A stretch of 64,000 nt of DNA from an uncultured Methanobacterium sp. (GCF_963665055.1 NZ_OY762015.1:1-64000); one strand, 5' to 3'. Shown: positions 43,711-55,633, counted from the stretch's first letter. The notes: generated from the sequence alone by a model not told the origin. Numbers and translations: made by a program.

Positions 43711-45210
43711 TTAGTAATGTTTCCTCCATTCAGCCACCACATAATCGAATATTTCATGGGCAAATTCTGAATAAACATCCACGCTTTCAGGATCAAAGGC
43801 CACATTGTTAAGGTACTGCAGGCGGATGCTATCTCCATCCAGGTATTCTGGCATGATACCACAGAAGAAAAAACCAATTTTCTCAATTTGGGGGTACAAC
43901 GTAGCAGTGCCCTGATCCTTCAGAGGCAGATCCAGCACTATGAGCTCAATTTTCTGCTCTTTCAAGTCCCGAACATGGAGTCGTAGTTCATCAAGGAAGT
44001 CCACTCCGAATTCTTTCACTCTCAAAAATGCACTGGCCATTTCAGGTAAAACATGAGAGTGGATATGGGAATGGGGAGCCAGATCAACAGTATCAGGATC
44101 AGCTTTTTTGAAAACACGCGGTAATTTTGCGTGCTGGTAGATTTTGCTGATGATCATCTGATGAGGGTGTGGTAAAAAAACAGTCTGCTCCCTGTCAGGA
44201 ACCACCGGTACATAGAAAAGGGCTACAGTACGCCGGATATCTGCTATTTCAGTTTTCATTTTCTTAAAAATGGCAGTGGGAGGAGAATGTGCCAGCACAA
44301 AGCCAGTTTCCTTGGCACCCATTTTAACGTTGGATTTTTGGGATGCCACATGAACAGTCACTGCTCTACTGTAAAGACCGAGAATGCCTTGGGATGCCAC
44401 TTCTTCCATCATCATCTTTTTCATCCGGGGAAACAGTCCTCTTCCCCTATAACGCGGGTCTACTGCAGCCAGAGCAGATTCACCCACATGATCTTCCGGT
44501 GTTTCCAAGAAAACTCCCAGATGTCCTACAATCTCATCCTCCTCATTTACCGCCACACAGGAAGTTACCAGTCCAGATTCTATGAGGGATGCGAATTTTT
44601 CAGGGTAGTAAATATCTTCATGGGGATAGGTGTAACCATAAACCCGGTATATCAATCTTGCCAGGGACACGGTTTCATCAGAACGCATCAGTCGCAAATT
44701 TACTTTTTCAGATTTCGGTGCCAGATCCACGTTACTGGGCTGGCTAATTACAGAGGATGGTTCAACATCAACTACGGTCTCAAAAGGGAAGTTTTTAACC
44801 AGTTCCACTACTTTACCCCTTTTTCCTAAATATTTACTTCTAATTTCATCAGTACAGGCCCGCATTAACTTAACACCAATATCTGAGGGTTCATCCTCAT
44901 TTAAACGCTGGAGATTGAAGGGCATTCCCTCATCCCTCACTGTAATACGAAAACAGGTGGGTTCGCGATGAATTTTCACCTTATAGTATCCTTCTTCACC
45001 CGGTTCGTAGGCGTGTTCTATAACGTTGTGACAAGCTTCCTCTGTTGCCAGTTCTAAATCCCTTATTGAAACTTCATCCAGACCATATCTACAGGCAACA
45101 TCCCGCACAGCACGTAGAACTATGGGGAGTAATTTTAGCTCTGCTTTGAACTTTAAGGAAGCTAAAATTTCTTTATCAACTTTATTTTTATCAACTGTAC
45201 TGGGGGTCAT
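43711..45210 (-). CDS. Fusion of RsbW-like ATPase domain and GNAT acetyltransferase
   Basis: 499 residues. Residues about 10-145 are a HATPase_c_2 domain (N box LELATEEACHNVIEHAY, G1 VRDEGMPFN; the G2 glycines are reduced to SDIGVKLM). Residues about 175-320 are a GNAT domain with the acetyl-CoA loop RYRGRGLF and CVAVNEEDEIVGHLGVF. A third part (about 330-499) ends with GFFFCGIMPEYLDGDSIRLQYL, which resembles the second half of a GNAT fold. Start ATG behind GGAGG. First gene of the cassette. It could join phosphorylation-based switching to acetylation; unproven. Confidence 0.8.
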   Translation of the reverse strand: MTPSTVDKNKVDKEILASLKFKAELKLLPIVLRAVRDVACRYGLDEVSIRDLELATEEACHNVIEHAYEPGEEGYYKVKIHREPTCFRITVRDEGMPFNLQRLNEDEPSDIGVKLMRACTDEIRSKYLGKRGKVVELVKNFPFETVVDVEPSSVISQPSNVDLAPKSEKVNLRLMRSDETVSLARLIYRVYGYTYPHEDIYYPEKFASLIESGLVTSCVAVNEEDEIVGHLGVFLETPEDHVGESALAAVDPRYRGRGLFPRMKKMMMEEVASQGILGLYSRAVTVHVASQKSNVKMGAKETGFVLAHSPPTAIFKKMKTEIADIRRTVALFYVPVVPDREQTVFLPHPHQMIISKIYQHAKLPRVFKKADPDTVDLAPHSHIHSHVLPEMASAFLRVKEFGVDFLDELRLHVRDLKEQKIELIVLDLPLKDQGTATLYPQIEKIGFFFCGIMPEYLDGDSIRLQYLNNVAFDPESVDVYSEFAHEIFDYVVAEWRKHY

Positions 45211-45867
45211 GTTTTGCCTCCAAGGAAATAAATTGCTGGATATAAACCGGAACTGTACTTGATTTGAGAAGGAAATGAGCAGGTTTGAAAAGGAGATGAC
45301 TTACGTTTATTGGGTGCGGAAAAAGATGGTGATTGTGATAAAAAATAATTAAATTTGTTAATTGAAAGGATGGGAATGAGAAATTCAGCAAATGGTTTTC
45401 TATAAAACATACCAAAAAACGTGTTTCAAAGAAAAGTTCCTGTTTGGTATTCCCCATACACATATTGTCCCTAAAAAATGGTTTCATCAAGACAACCCCT
45501 CCATATATTTATTGTGAGCAATGTTTTATAATATAATTTTTGGATTCTCTGCAAGATAAGCGACCAGTAATCTGAGAATATGTTGGCAGTGGATCTATTG
45601 TCATGGAAGTATGTTGGTTATTGAAGTATTTTGGTCATTTAGTGTATTCTGTGAATGTGTTGTCATTGAGTAGTAGTAAGCTTGAATGTAATTTTAAAAT
45701 AGAATAATATAAAAAACTGGATCAATAGGACATATAGGACATATAAGGTATAATGGAGTATAATAAGACATAATGGGGTATAATGAGGTATATGGGATAA
45801 TGAAAAATAGAAATAGAAAATTTAAGTTGAAATTTGTTAATTTTCACTGGATCTAGTATTGTTGGGA
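45211..45867. other. Intergenic region upstream of the partner-switch cassette
   Basis: About 650 bases. Minus-strand open frames at 45191-45490 and 45207-45410 are Ser/Phe/Pro-rich and lack ribosome binding sites; I do not accept them. The part 45590-45800 consists of degenerate GGTATAATGG / GACATAA repeats, a low-complexity tract. Confidence 0.45.
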
Positions 45868-46248
45868 TCAGGTATCTGGTTTTTGCGGAGGGGTTTCTTT
45901 TCCTTGTGGTTTCCCTTTGGCTAATATTCCTACTAAACCACCTATAATTCCCAGTATTGCGCTACTGATAAAACTGATAACTGCATTTTCTGCAATAAAT
46001 GTTAGAGTTCCGGGAATGAATATAATGGCAGCCAATAAAGAACCCAGTCCTCCTGCAAGACCTCCATTAACAATACCTTCTTTATAGGTTGCAGTGCCCC
46101 AATAAGCAGCTAAAAGACCACCAATTATTGGTGCAAAAACGCTTATAAATGCAGAAACTGCTGTATCTAATGATATGAACATAATCCCAATTGTTTCAAG
46201 TACAATTGTTACCACGAAACCAATAGCCACTGCTGTCCAATTCACCAT
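45868..46248 (-). CDS. Small membrane protein, DUF5518-like
   Basis: 126 residues, four hydrophobic segments rich in Gly and Ala (about 5-25, 33-50, 63-85, 89-112) with a KEGIVNGGLAGGLGSLLA loop and a soluble tail (KGKPQGKETPPQKPDT). Start ATG at 46248 behind GAGGA. The Gly-rich hairpin layout fits the DUF5518 family common in Methanobacteriales; assigned from memory. The next gene encodes a paralogue, 16 bases upstream: a tandem duplication. Confidence 0.65.
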   Translation of the reverse strand: MVNWTAVAIGFVVTIVLETIGIMFISLDTAVSAFISVFAPIIGGLLAAYWGTATYKEGIVNGGLAGGLGSLLAAIIFIPGTLTFIAENAVISFISSAILGIIGGLVGILAKGKPQGKETPPQKPDT

Positions 46249-46264
46249 TGTTCCTCACTCCTGT

Positions 46265-46597
46265 TTAATTAAACCGGTCTTTAGTTACTACTCCAATTAC
46301 TCCCCCGATAATTCCCAGTATTAAGCCGAAAATAAAGCCCATTGCCAGGCCACCAATGATCGCGGTGAAAGCACCTAATAATACGAATCCAAGGAGAGCT
46401 CCACCACCTGCACCCGCAATACCTCCATTAACTGCACCATCCTTGTAATCTCCTCCCACCAGATATGCTGCAACAAAACCACCAATAATTGGGGCTAAAA
46501 CACCTAAAAATGGTATGAATATTCCAATCAGCCCAATAATCACAGTTACAACAATTCCTATGAGTACCGGGGTCCAGTTTGTATTTTGTTCCACCAT
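46265..46597 (-). CDS. Small membrane protein, DUF5518-like, paralogue
   Basis: About 110 residues from the ATG at 46597 (GGAG upstream; the frame is open further to 46648 but that extension is hydrophilic and unlike the neighbour). Same design as the neighbour: four Gly/Ala-rich TM segments and the shared motif KDGAVNGGIAGAGGGALL (KEGIVNGGLAGG in the neighbour). Function unknown. Confidence 0.65.
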   Translation of the reverse strand: MVEQNTNWTPVLIGIVVTVIIGLIGIFIPFLGVLAPIIGGFVAAYLVGGDYKDGAVNGGIAGAGGGALLGFVLLGAFTAIIGGLAMGFIFGLILGIIGGVIGVVTKDRFN

Positions 46598-46785
46598 AAG
46601 CTTCTTTATCTCCTGAATATTATGTAGTAGTATGTAAAACTGATTCAACGGGAGTGTATTAATGGATATTTGAGGAGTGGGATAATATTGGGGAATATGT
46701 AGATATTCTACCGGAATAACCCCTACAACTTTCCTCAGACTTTCCTCAATTTATTATTTTCTCGATAATGCATTATATTTATTTA

Positions 46786-47646
<861 letters not shown>

Positions 47647-47749
47647 TAAAATCACCAAAACTTAATTAATATATTACTAAAGATTTCAAATAGCTTATTT
47701 TTACTTCTCGGACTATTATTGCCATGAGAAGAAGCTGCCAGTTTTTTAG

Positions 47750-47814
<65 letters not shown>

Positions 47815-47829
47815 TAGAGAGGTAGTCCA

Positions 47830-48859
<1,030 letters not shown>

Positions 48860-48904
48860 TTAAAAAAATCAATTTAGAGTTAAAATTAACGAGCTGGTGA
48901 TGGG

Positions 48905-49939
48905 TTGAAGGTATGGATTGACATAGTTAACTCTCCTCATGTGCGGTTTTTCCACAGTATAATCCGCTACCTAGAGGAACAGGGTGAAGAAGTTTTTATA
49001 ACTGCCCGCCGTTTTGGTGATGTGCACAGACTTCTGGATTTGTTTGGGATCGATTACCACCTGGTGGGATGGCATGGAGTGAGTCTGGAAGAAAAGCTCA
49101 TCCGAAGTACACAGAGGGCTTACGAGCTTTCCCAAATTATAAGCAGGGAAAAACCAGATGTAGCTGTTTCTAAACACTCTATTGAGCTTCCCCGTGTTGC
49201 ATATGGTTTAAATATTCCCAGCGTTTATGTTCTGGATAATGAACATGCCATAGCTGCTAATAAATTAACTTTATCTCTTTGTGATACCATTGTCCTCCCG
49301 GAAGTGATTGAAAAAGAATCAGTGGTTCGTTGTGGTGCAGATCCTGACCACTTGCTCCCTTACAATGGCACATCAGAGATCACTCATCTGGTGGACTTCC
49401 AGTACAATCCCCACATATTTGAGGACCTAAAATTAGACTTGGAAAAGGAAAAAACTATACTTATGAGGCCAGAACCTGCATTAGCTTCCTATTTAGATGC
49501 AGATTGTAGGAAAACTGTCCTATCTCCCATAGTTGAAGCTCTGGAGGATCAGGCCAACATTCTGGTGATACCGCGCTTCAGGGAACAGCAACAGATCTTT
49601 GAAAACGATGACAAGATCACTTTAATAAAGCCTCCTGTGGACACTTTTAGTCTTATGAAAGCATGTGACCTGGTGATAGGTGCTGGTGGAACCATGAACC
49701 GTGAAGCTGCTCTTCTAGGAACACCAGTGATATCTTGTTATCCGGGTAAATTACTTTCTGTGGATTCTTACTACATCAAAAAGGGTCTTATGAAACGTTC
49801 CACACGTGCTGAAGAAATAGTTGGAATGGCAAAGGAACTTCTAAATGATGACCACCACCACTCTGAACTTTCAAATGACGACCTGTTTGGGATCATCATT
49901 GACCGTATTTACCAGGCTGCAAATGGTGAAAACAAATAA
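48905..49939 (+). CDS. DUF354 family protein (glycosyltransferase-like)
   Basis: 344 residues. MKVWIDIVNSPHVRFFHSII is the DUF354 N-terminus; the C-terminal KACDLVIGAGGTMNREAALLGTPVIS looks like the donor-binding site of GT-B glycosyltransferases. So a nucleotide-sugar role is likely, perhaps in envelope polysaccharide or glycolipid. Start TTG at 48905 behind GGTGATGGG. Follows hypB by 45 bases; may be read through from hypAB, without a functional link I can see. Confidence 0.8.
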   Translation: MKVWIDIVNSPHVRFFHSIIRYLEEQGEEVFITARRFGDVHRLLDLFGIDYHLVGWHGVSLEEKLIRSTQRAYELSQIISREKPDVAVSKHSIELPRVAYGLNIPSVYVLDNEHAIAANKLTLSLCDTIVLPEVIEKESVVRCGADPDHLLPYNGTSEITHLVDFQYNPHIFEDLKLDLEKEKTILMRPEPALASYLDADCRKTVLSPIVEALEDQANILVIPRFREQQQIFENDDKITLIKPPVDTFSLMKACDLVIGAGGTMNREAALLGTPVISCYPGKLLSVDSYYIKKGLMKRSTRAEEIVGMAKELLNDDHHHSELSNDDLFGIIIDRIYQAANGENK

Positions 49940-50388
<449 letters not shown>

Positions 50389-50408
50389 ACTACACTTATC
50401 TTTTCCGG

Positions 50409-50416
50409 TATTTAAA
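50409..50416 (-). promoter_or_regulatory. TATA box for tRNA-Ala
   Basis: TTTAAATA on the minus strand, 24 bases upstream of the tRNA 5' end, with purines in front as a possible BRE. Confidence 0.6.
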
Positions 50417-50601
50417 CTTAATGCTGTTTCATACCAGGAAAAGTATTACTTGTTGAAATAGAATGTAAGATTAAGGAGAAAGAAGGTTAATAGAAATTTT
50501 TTGCCAGTATTTTTTTCCTGATTAATTTTAAAATTTTATTAGTGGTTAAAAATTTTATTGGGTGGTAAGTATTTCGTATTAAACTGGATATAACTATGTA
50601 A

Positions 50602-50619
50602 ACCGGCGTTATTGCCGGT
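50602..50619. other. Hairpin ACCGGC-N6-GCCGGT
   Basis: Perfect 6-bp GC-rich stem with loop GTTATT, isolated in a 600-base A/T-rich gap between tRNA-Ala and the membrane-protein gene at 50998. The rest of the gap shows no gene. Could be a small RNA or a terminator remnant. Confidence 0.35.
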
Positions 50620-50997
50620 ATTAAAGATTATAATAAATCCTGGAATGTATGGGATATTATTTCAATGTCAGATGATCTTTCACAAAAGCTTTTAAATACA
50701 TGCCTTATAAGTATATAAAAATACGGATTGTAAAGTTAATATAATGAAGGAGATATTATAAAAACTAAATTAATATTAATTGAAATTAATTAGTTAGTTG
50801 AAATTAATCAGTTGAATATTATTGAATATTAAAATCATTAGAACAATATTCATCATGAATATTCAGATTTATTTAAAATTATTCATAACTCAAGGTAACT
50901 AATGCATTTAATAAATCATATGATTTTTTATGAATTTTTAAAGAATATAAACTATCCTTTTAGTAAATAAAGTCCTAAATTGGAGGAATTATATAGT

Positions 50998-52080
50998 ATG
51001 GCTTTAATTGCTCAGAATCACCTACAGTACATAATAGAAATCGCGATCATAATCCAAATGGCGGTTATTTTCATATTAAACCTGGCACCAATGGGTTTGA
51101 ACCTGATTCTCCTGTTGGCCATGATCGTGGCAGCAGGATTTGCCCTAATGTTTGGAGTAGATGCCCTGTTTTTGTTCATACCCGGATTCACTCACTCGGA
51201 ATTTACCCATCCCTATGGGCCACTGGCTTTACTGGCAGTGGTAACCATAATGGCTGCTATTCCAATGATGAAAAAGTCTGGTATAAACACAAGAAGTCTT
51301 CAAATATACATGGGCGGGATTATACTCTTTATAACCATAGTTGGAGGGTTAATGCACCGGTCTTTCCTTTTACTATGGTTATTCGGACTTTTTATAGGAT
51401 TCTTCATAATATCCAAATCTTTCCGCCAGAAATCAGTGTTCACTATCCGGAGGATCGCTCTGGTTATAGTGGCAGCACTGGTTGCTTTTGGATCACTGGA
51501 AGTACTCTCACGGGTGCTGGACATGAGTGTGCTCAGCCCACTGCTGCGACTTTCCAGGATTGAAAACTATGCAACCGCCAGTATTCAGATGGTAATTAAA
51601 AACACCACCCTCCTGGGACACCAGTTAGGGTCCTGTTATTGGGGTGATGCCTGTTTAGGGGGCTCTGATGGATACATATCCTTACCCGTAAACTTAATCA
51701 CCCTATTCGGCCTACCTTTCCCCATATTCTACGGAATACTGGTAACCAAAAAAGATGTTATCGATTACATGCTTCCGGGCATATTTGGAATGGCTTTCGA
51801 CTTCGGGTACCTGTTCCTTGTATTTTTATTGGGATGGTGCATCTTTGTAATGTACGCTGGATTTAGAGTACTCCGTATCTACCGCGAACGTCGAGAAAAT
51901 GGGGACAAAGGTTGCCTGGGAAGAGAAGCCCTGCTGATAGGATCTTTAACTGCTTTCATTGCCCAGGGAACAATTGGATTGTTTTTAATGAACCGTTCTA
52001 TTAATGGAACTGCTCTTTTAACCTTCCTGCTCCTGAGTGCCCTGGTGGTGGGACACGTGGTACTGGTTAAGAGAAATTAA
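50998..52080 (+). CDS. Polytopic membrane protein, unknown function
   Basis: About 360 residues from the ATG at 50998, with GGAGG 12 bases upstream. About ten TM segments. After residue 180, RLSRIENYATASIQMVIKN and a Cys-containing loop (LGSCYWGDACLGGSDG) precede GLPFPIFYGIL; this loop faces one side of the membrane and its two Cys could pair. No transporter family recognised. 31 bases before the DUF1890 gene, so probably one transcript with the methanogen-specific DUF1890/DUF1894 pair. Confidence 0.65.
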   Translation: MALIAQNHLQYIIEIAIIIQMAVIFILNLAPMGLNLILLLAMIVAAGFALMFGVDALFLFIPGFTHSEFTHPYGPLALLAVVTIMAAIPMMKKSGINTRSLQIYMGGIILFITIVGGLMHRSFLLLWLFGLFIGFFIISKSFRQKSVFTIRRIALVIVAALVAFGSLEVLSRVLDMSVLSPLLRLSRIENYATASIQMVIKNTTLLGHQLGSCYWGDACLGGSDGYISLPVNLITLFGLPFPIFYGILVTKKDVIDYMLPGIFGMAFDFGYLFLVFLLGWCIFVMYAGFRVLRIYRERRENGDKGCLGREALLIGSLTAFIAQGTIGLFLMNRSINGTALLTFLLLSALVVGHVVLVKRN

Positions 52081-52110
52081 TAAAATAACAAGAAAATTGA
52101 GGAATGCATC

Positions 52111-52674
52111 ATGAAAAAAGCCATTATATTATTAGGATGTCCTGAATCACCTTCACAAACTCCCCTGACGATTTATGCAGCCCATAAGTTAACTGGGATG
52201 GGTTACCATGTTACAGTGGTCAGCACACCATCAGCCAAGAAACTGGTGGAAGTATCTGATCCTGAAGAATATTACATACAGAACAAGATAGACATAGAAT
52301 CATGTCTGGATGGATTAAATGAGGGAGATTATGATTTTCTTTTAGGATTCGTGGCTAAAGATGCTGCTGTAAGCTACTTTGTAACCTTTTACCACCTGCT
52401 CAATACCCAGAGCCTGGCACTGGTATTCCACCGTGATCAGGAAAAACTGGATTCCTTTGAAAACACAGTCCGGGAGAACACACAGGCAGATATTGCATCT
52501 GCAAGAGCATACCACAACCCCACACCCCTCAGAGTACGTTTAGACAGGGCACTGTTAAAACTGGAAAACCCTGATGAATCAAAGGATGAGATGGAAACTC
52601 CTAAAAAGAAGGATGAATCGGATAAAAAGGTTGAACCTATGAAAAATGAACTTGATAAACCGGAGGATTCCTAA
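52111..52674 (+). CDS. DUF1890 family protein (methanogen-specific)
   Basis: 187 residues. AIILLGCPESPSQTPLTIYAAHKL and GYHVTVVSTPSAKKLVEVSDPEEYYI form a Rossmann-like N-terminal domain; the last 45 residues are a highly charged tail (KDEMETPKKKDESDKK...). The following gene is DUF1894, the usual partner. Role unknown. The stop shares one base with the next ATG. Confidence 0.75.
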   Translation: MKKAIILLGCPESPSQTPLTIYAAHKLTGMGYHVTVVSTPSAKKLVEVSDPEEYYIQNKIDIESCLDGLNEGDYDFLLGFVAKDAAVSYFVTFYHLLNTQSLALVFHRDQEKLDSFENTVRENTQADIASARAYHNPTPLRVRLDRALLKLENPDESKDEMETPKKKDESDKKVEPMKNELDKPEDS

Positions 52675-52976
52675 TGTTTTGCCTTGACACTTATCTACGT
52701 GAATCCGAAGATTACGAGATACACATGACACGATCCGGGTTCAAAGACTGTGCTCGTTTCATAGAAAAGAACGCCCCTGAAGTGGTCCATGTCAATCCGG
52801 GGGAAAAAATAGTGGGAGCCCGCATCATAGGGATACCCCCAGTACCCATTGGTATCAATGAGGAAAAAGGCACTATAATGCTCCCTTACACCAAACCATG
52901 CTATGGAACAGCAACAGTTGAGGTACCGGTTCCTCTTGAGGAACGGGAGAAGATAAGGGCTGTTAAAATAGATTAA
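52674..52976 (+). CDS. DUF1894 family protein (methanogen-specific)
   Basis: 100 residues. FCLDTYLRESEDYEIHMTR... and the Gly/Pro-rich GARIIGIPPVPIGINEEKGT with PYTKPCYGTATVEV are the features I associate with DUF1894. ATG overlaps the DUF1890 stop by one base and is preceded by GGAGG. Translationally coupled, so the two proteins probably act as a pair. Confidence 0.75.
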   Translation: MFCLDTYLRESEDYEIHMTRSGFKDCARFIEKNAPEVVHVNPGEKIVGARIIGIPPVPIGINEEKGTIMLPYTKPCYGTATVEVPVPLEEREKIRAVKID

Positions 52977-53251
52977 ATATTATTATTAGTTAATTACTAT
53001 TCTAGTAATTACTATTTTTCATTAAATACAGTTCTCAGTAATTACTATTTTTCATTAACTACTATTCAATTAATTTTTTTCATTAATTACTAATATTAAT
53101 TACTGTTTTTGTTAAAATACTATTTTTAGAATTCTTTTTATAAATTAAAAAAGCCATAAATCTAAAAAAAGTTATATTGAATGCATACAGTCTAAAAAAC
53201 CATATTCATCCATTATCTGAAAGAAAAAAATTAAAAAAAGTTTAGAATTCA

Positions 53252-53680
53252 TTAATCCCCAAATTTAATGATCTCTTTTGGTTTAATGTTACTTTCCCAG
53301 TCCCAGAAATGAGCTTCACCCTTGGAGATCCTGAATACAACCAGTTCGGGACCTTCAGCTGTGAGACCAAACTCAGCTAAAAAGGGTCGGTCAGCTAAAA
53401 CCTTCTTTTTAATTTCAATATCATCCAAGAATTCAATCTCACCAGCCACTCTCAGCATGGTTCCCACTGCTTCATCAGGGTGGTAAAAGGCAAATTCCAC
53501 CTTACCATTTTTCTCAAGCTGTCCCACCATTTCTTTCATGGTAGCAGTCTGGAAATAAAAACCAGTTTCATCCGCGTACCACATTCCCATACCCCTCACA
53601 CGGGGCTGGTCACCCTCACTAGTTGCCAGCCAGGCAACAGGATTTTCATTGGCGAATTTTAAACAATCTGCAAATTCCAT
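53252..53680 (-). CDS. Pyridoxamine 5'-phosphate oxidase family flavin protein
   Basis: 142 residues. FANENPVAWLATSEGDQPRVRGMGMWYADETGFYFQT is the split-barrel flavin-binding signature; the C-terminus (GEAHFWDWESNIKP) resembles small FMN- or F420-binding reductases. It lacks residues that would single out true PdxH. Start ATG at 53680 behind GGAGGG. Substrate unknown. Confidence 0.8.
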   Translation of the reverse strand: MEFADCLKFANENPVAWLATSEGDQPRVRGMGMWYADETGFYFQTATMKEMVGQLEKNGKVEFAFYHPDEAVGTMLRVAGEIEFLDDIEIKKKVLADRPFLAEFGLTAEGPELVVFRISKGEAHFWDWESNIKPKEIIKFGD

Positions 53681-54050
53681 ACAATATGCCCTCCTGTTTT
53701 ATTAATTAACTCCATAACTCATTTTTATTATGTTTTATTTTATGTTTTCACAGGTTTATTTAATATGGTGATAACCCTGTCGAAATCATAAATAGTTGGG
53801 TGGGTAATCTTAGTTGGGTGGGTAATCTTAGTTGGGTAAATAATCTCTAGTCCGGATAATAATTGATTTTATATATCGAGAAAGCCATATTCAGTGATTG
53901 ATTATATTATTTAGGGAATAAAAAATACATTTAGGAACAAAAAAATAAGAAAACCATCAGAATATAGTAAATAAGACTATTAGGCATTAAATAAGTCTAT
54001 TAAGTATTATAAGTCTATTATAATTATAAAAACATACAACGAGGATTTAA
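53681..54050. other. Divergent spacer before metE
   Basis: About 370 bases with the 18-bp repeat tract at 53793-53846 and several AAGTCTATTA repeats (53987-54022) close to metE. No gene seen; promoters for both neighbours are expected here. Confidence 0.4.
53793..53846. repeat. Three 18-bp tandem repeats
   Basis: TAGTTGGGTGGGTAATCT at 53793-53810 and 53811-53828, identical; a third, TAGTTGGGTAAATAATCT, at 53829-53846. G-rich strand could form local structure. Confidence 0.7.
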
Positions 54051-55028
54051 ATGTTAACTACGGTAGTTGGAAGTTACCCTGCATCCCCACAGGAACCATC
54101 ATCATTTTCCTCCAGATTATCCTCTTTTCTGGGAAGTTACGACCCATACCATGTTGCGGTGGAGTTTGCTGTCACCCAACAGGTAAAAGCAGGTGTGAAC
54201 ATCATATCCACGGGTCAGGTACGGGGGGACATGGTGGAGATTTTCGCCCGGGAAATCACTGGAATGGTCTGGGAGGATGGAACATCCAAGATCAAAGGTA
54301 AAATACTCCCAATAAACCATTCAATCGGGGCAGAAGACATTAAAATTGCCTTAAAAACTGCAAGTGACATGTCTGAAGAGTTCAGGTCTGGTAAAAATGT
54401 TTTATCTGCGGGTAAATTCAATGAAGATGCCCGGGGTGTTAAAGGAATCATCACTGGTCCCACCACACTGGTCTTATCATCACGAATGGATGGATTCTAC
54501 ACCATTGAAAAACGTGATAAAGCGATCCTTGACATGGCACATGCCCTTAATCGTGAAGCTAAATACCTGGAAAAGGCCGGTGCAGCCATGATACAATTCG
54601 ATGAACCATTCCTCTCCACTGGAATGGCAGATATCAAAACCGCCTACCATGCCATAGAAATAGCTTGTGATGGCTTGAATGTGCCCCTGGCCATGCATGC
54701 CTGTGGGGATGTAAGCCAGGTTTTGGGAGAACTCCTGAAATTCCCGGTGGACATAATTGACTGTGAATTTGCAGGAATAGAAAAAAACATTGAAATTCTC
54801 CAGAGCACTGATCTTAATGGTAAGAAGATTGGTTTTGGATGTGTGGACACCAAAAAAGAAAAGGTGGAAAGTCCAGAGGAAATTCGCACCTTACTGGAGA
54901 GGGGAGCAGAAATTATTGGAGCAGAAAACATGATTGTTGACCCAGACTGTGGAATGCGTATGCTGCCAGAAGAGGCAGCTTATCAAAAACTGAAAAACAT
55001 GACGGAGGCAGCTGGATGGCTATCCTGA
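54051..55028 (+). CDS. metE: Archaeal methionine synthase (MetE C-terminal type)
   Basis: 325 residues, only the catalytic half of bacterial MetE, as in methanogens. TTVVGSYP at the start, DEPFLS, MHACGDV with zinc ligands His and Cys, and the late DCGM with the second Cys ligand (zinc set H-C-E-C). Transfers a methyl group to homocysteine; in methanogens probably from a methylated corrinoid rather than folate. Start ATG behind GAGG. Its 3' end overlaps the thymidylate synthase start by 13 bases, so they are translationally coupled. Confidence 0.9.
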   Translation: MLTTVVGSYPASPQEPSSFSSRLSSFLGSYDPYHVAVEFAVTQQVKAGVNIISTGQVRGDMVEIFAREITGMVWEDGTSKIKGKILPINHSIGAEDIKIALKTASDMSEEFRSGKNVLSAGKFNEDARGVKGIITGPTTLVLSSRMDGFYTIEKRDKAILDMAHALNREAKYLEKAGAAMIQFDEPFLSTGMADIKTAYHAIEIACDGLNVPLAMHACGDVSQVLGELLKFPVDIIDCEFAGIEKNIEILQSTDLNGKKIGFGCVDTKKEKVESPEEIRTLLERGAEIIGAENMIVDPDCGMRMLPEEAAYQKLKNMTEAAGWLS

Positions 55029-55633
55029 TTAAAACATCCACCATAAAAAATGGATGGGAAACACTGGTTAAGAGGGTAATGCAGAAAGGTTCTGAAATAA
55101 ACGATGAAAGGGGATCCCTAACACTGGAACTTCGTAACACAGTGGTCACCATGAACCAACCACTGGAACTGGAGATCCCTGATGGATACTTCTGGAGTGG
55201 GGAAAAACTGGAGATATATGCTGAACAATTCCTGAGTGATGATAAACAGGGATTCGTGTATACCTATGGAAACCGGTTAAGGAAACATTTTGAGGGGGTT
55301 GACCAGATAAAAGAAGCAATTAATCGTCTTAAAAATTGTAAAGAATCCAGAAGAGCCATATCTGTCACATGGGACCCTCCTACTGACACTCAAAGCGAGG
55401 AAGTGCCCTGCATGATCCTGGTGGACTTTAAAATAAGGGAAGGGAAACTTCACACCACTGGACTCTGGCGTTCCCATGATATCTACGGAGCATGGTTCCC
55501 CAACGCAGTGGGATTAACTCACCTGTCCCGTTACGTTGCCGGAGAAGTGGGAATAGAAGTAGGCAGTCTTACTATACACTCAATCAGTGCCCACATATAC
55601 CAGGTGAACTTTGAAGAGGCATTAAGGGTTTAA
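55016..55633 (+). CDS. thyA: Archaeal thymidylate synthase (ThyA-like)
   Basis: 205 residues, shorter than bacterial ThyA. VPCMILVDFKIREGKLHTTGLWRSHDIYGAWFPN has the catalytic Cys (VPC) and the dUMP-binding RS-H and N residues; RRAISVTWDPP precedes it. Methylates dUMP, in methanogens presumably with a methylene-tetrahydromethanopterin-type donor. Start ATG behind GGAGG inside the end of metE, so both one-carbon enzymes are made together. Confidence 0.88.
   Translation: MAILIKTSTIKNGWETLVKRVMQKGSEINDERGSLTLELRNTVVTMNQPLELEIPDGYFWSGEKLEIYAEQFLSDDKQGFVYTYGNRLRKHFEGVDQIKEAINRLKNCKESRRAISVTWDPPTDTQSEEVPCMILVDFKIREGKLHTTGLWRSHDIYGAWFPNAVGLTHLSRYVAGEVGIEVGSLTIHSISAHIYQVNFEEALRV

Noticed and set aside
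45191..45490. Minus-strand open frames before the kinase-GNAT fusion
   Set aside because: Phe/Ser/Pro/His-rich, no ribosome binding site, overlap the start of the fusion gene.
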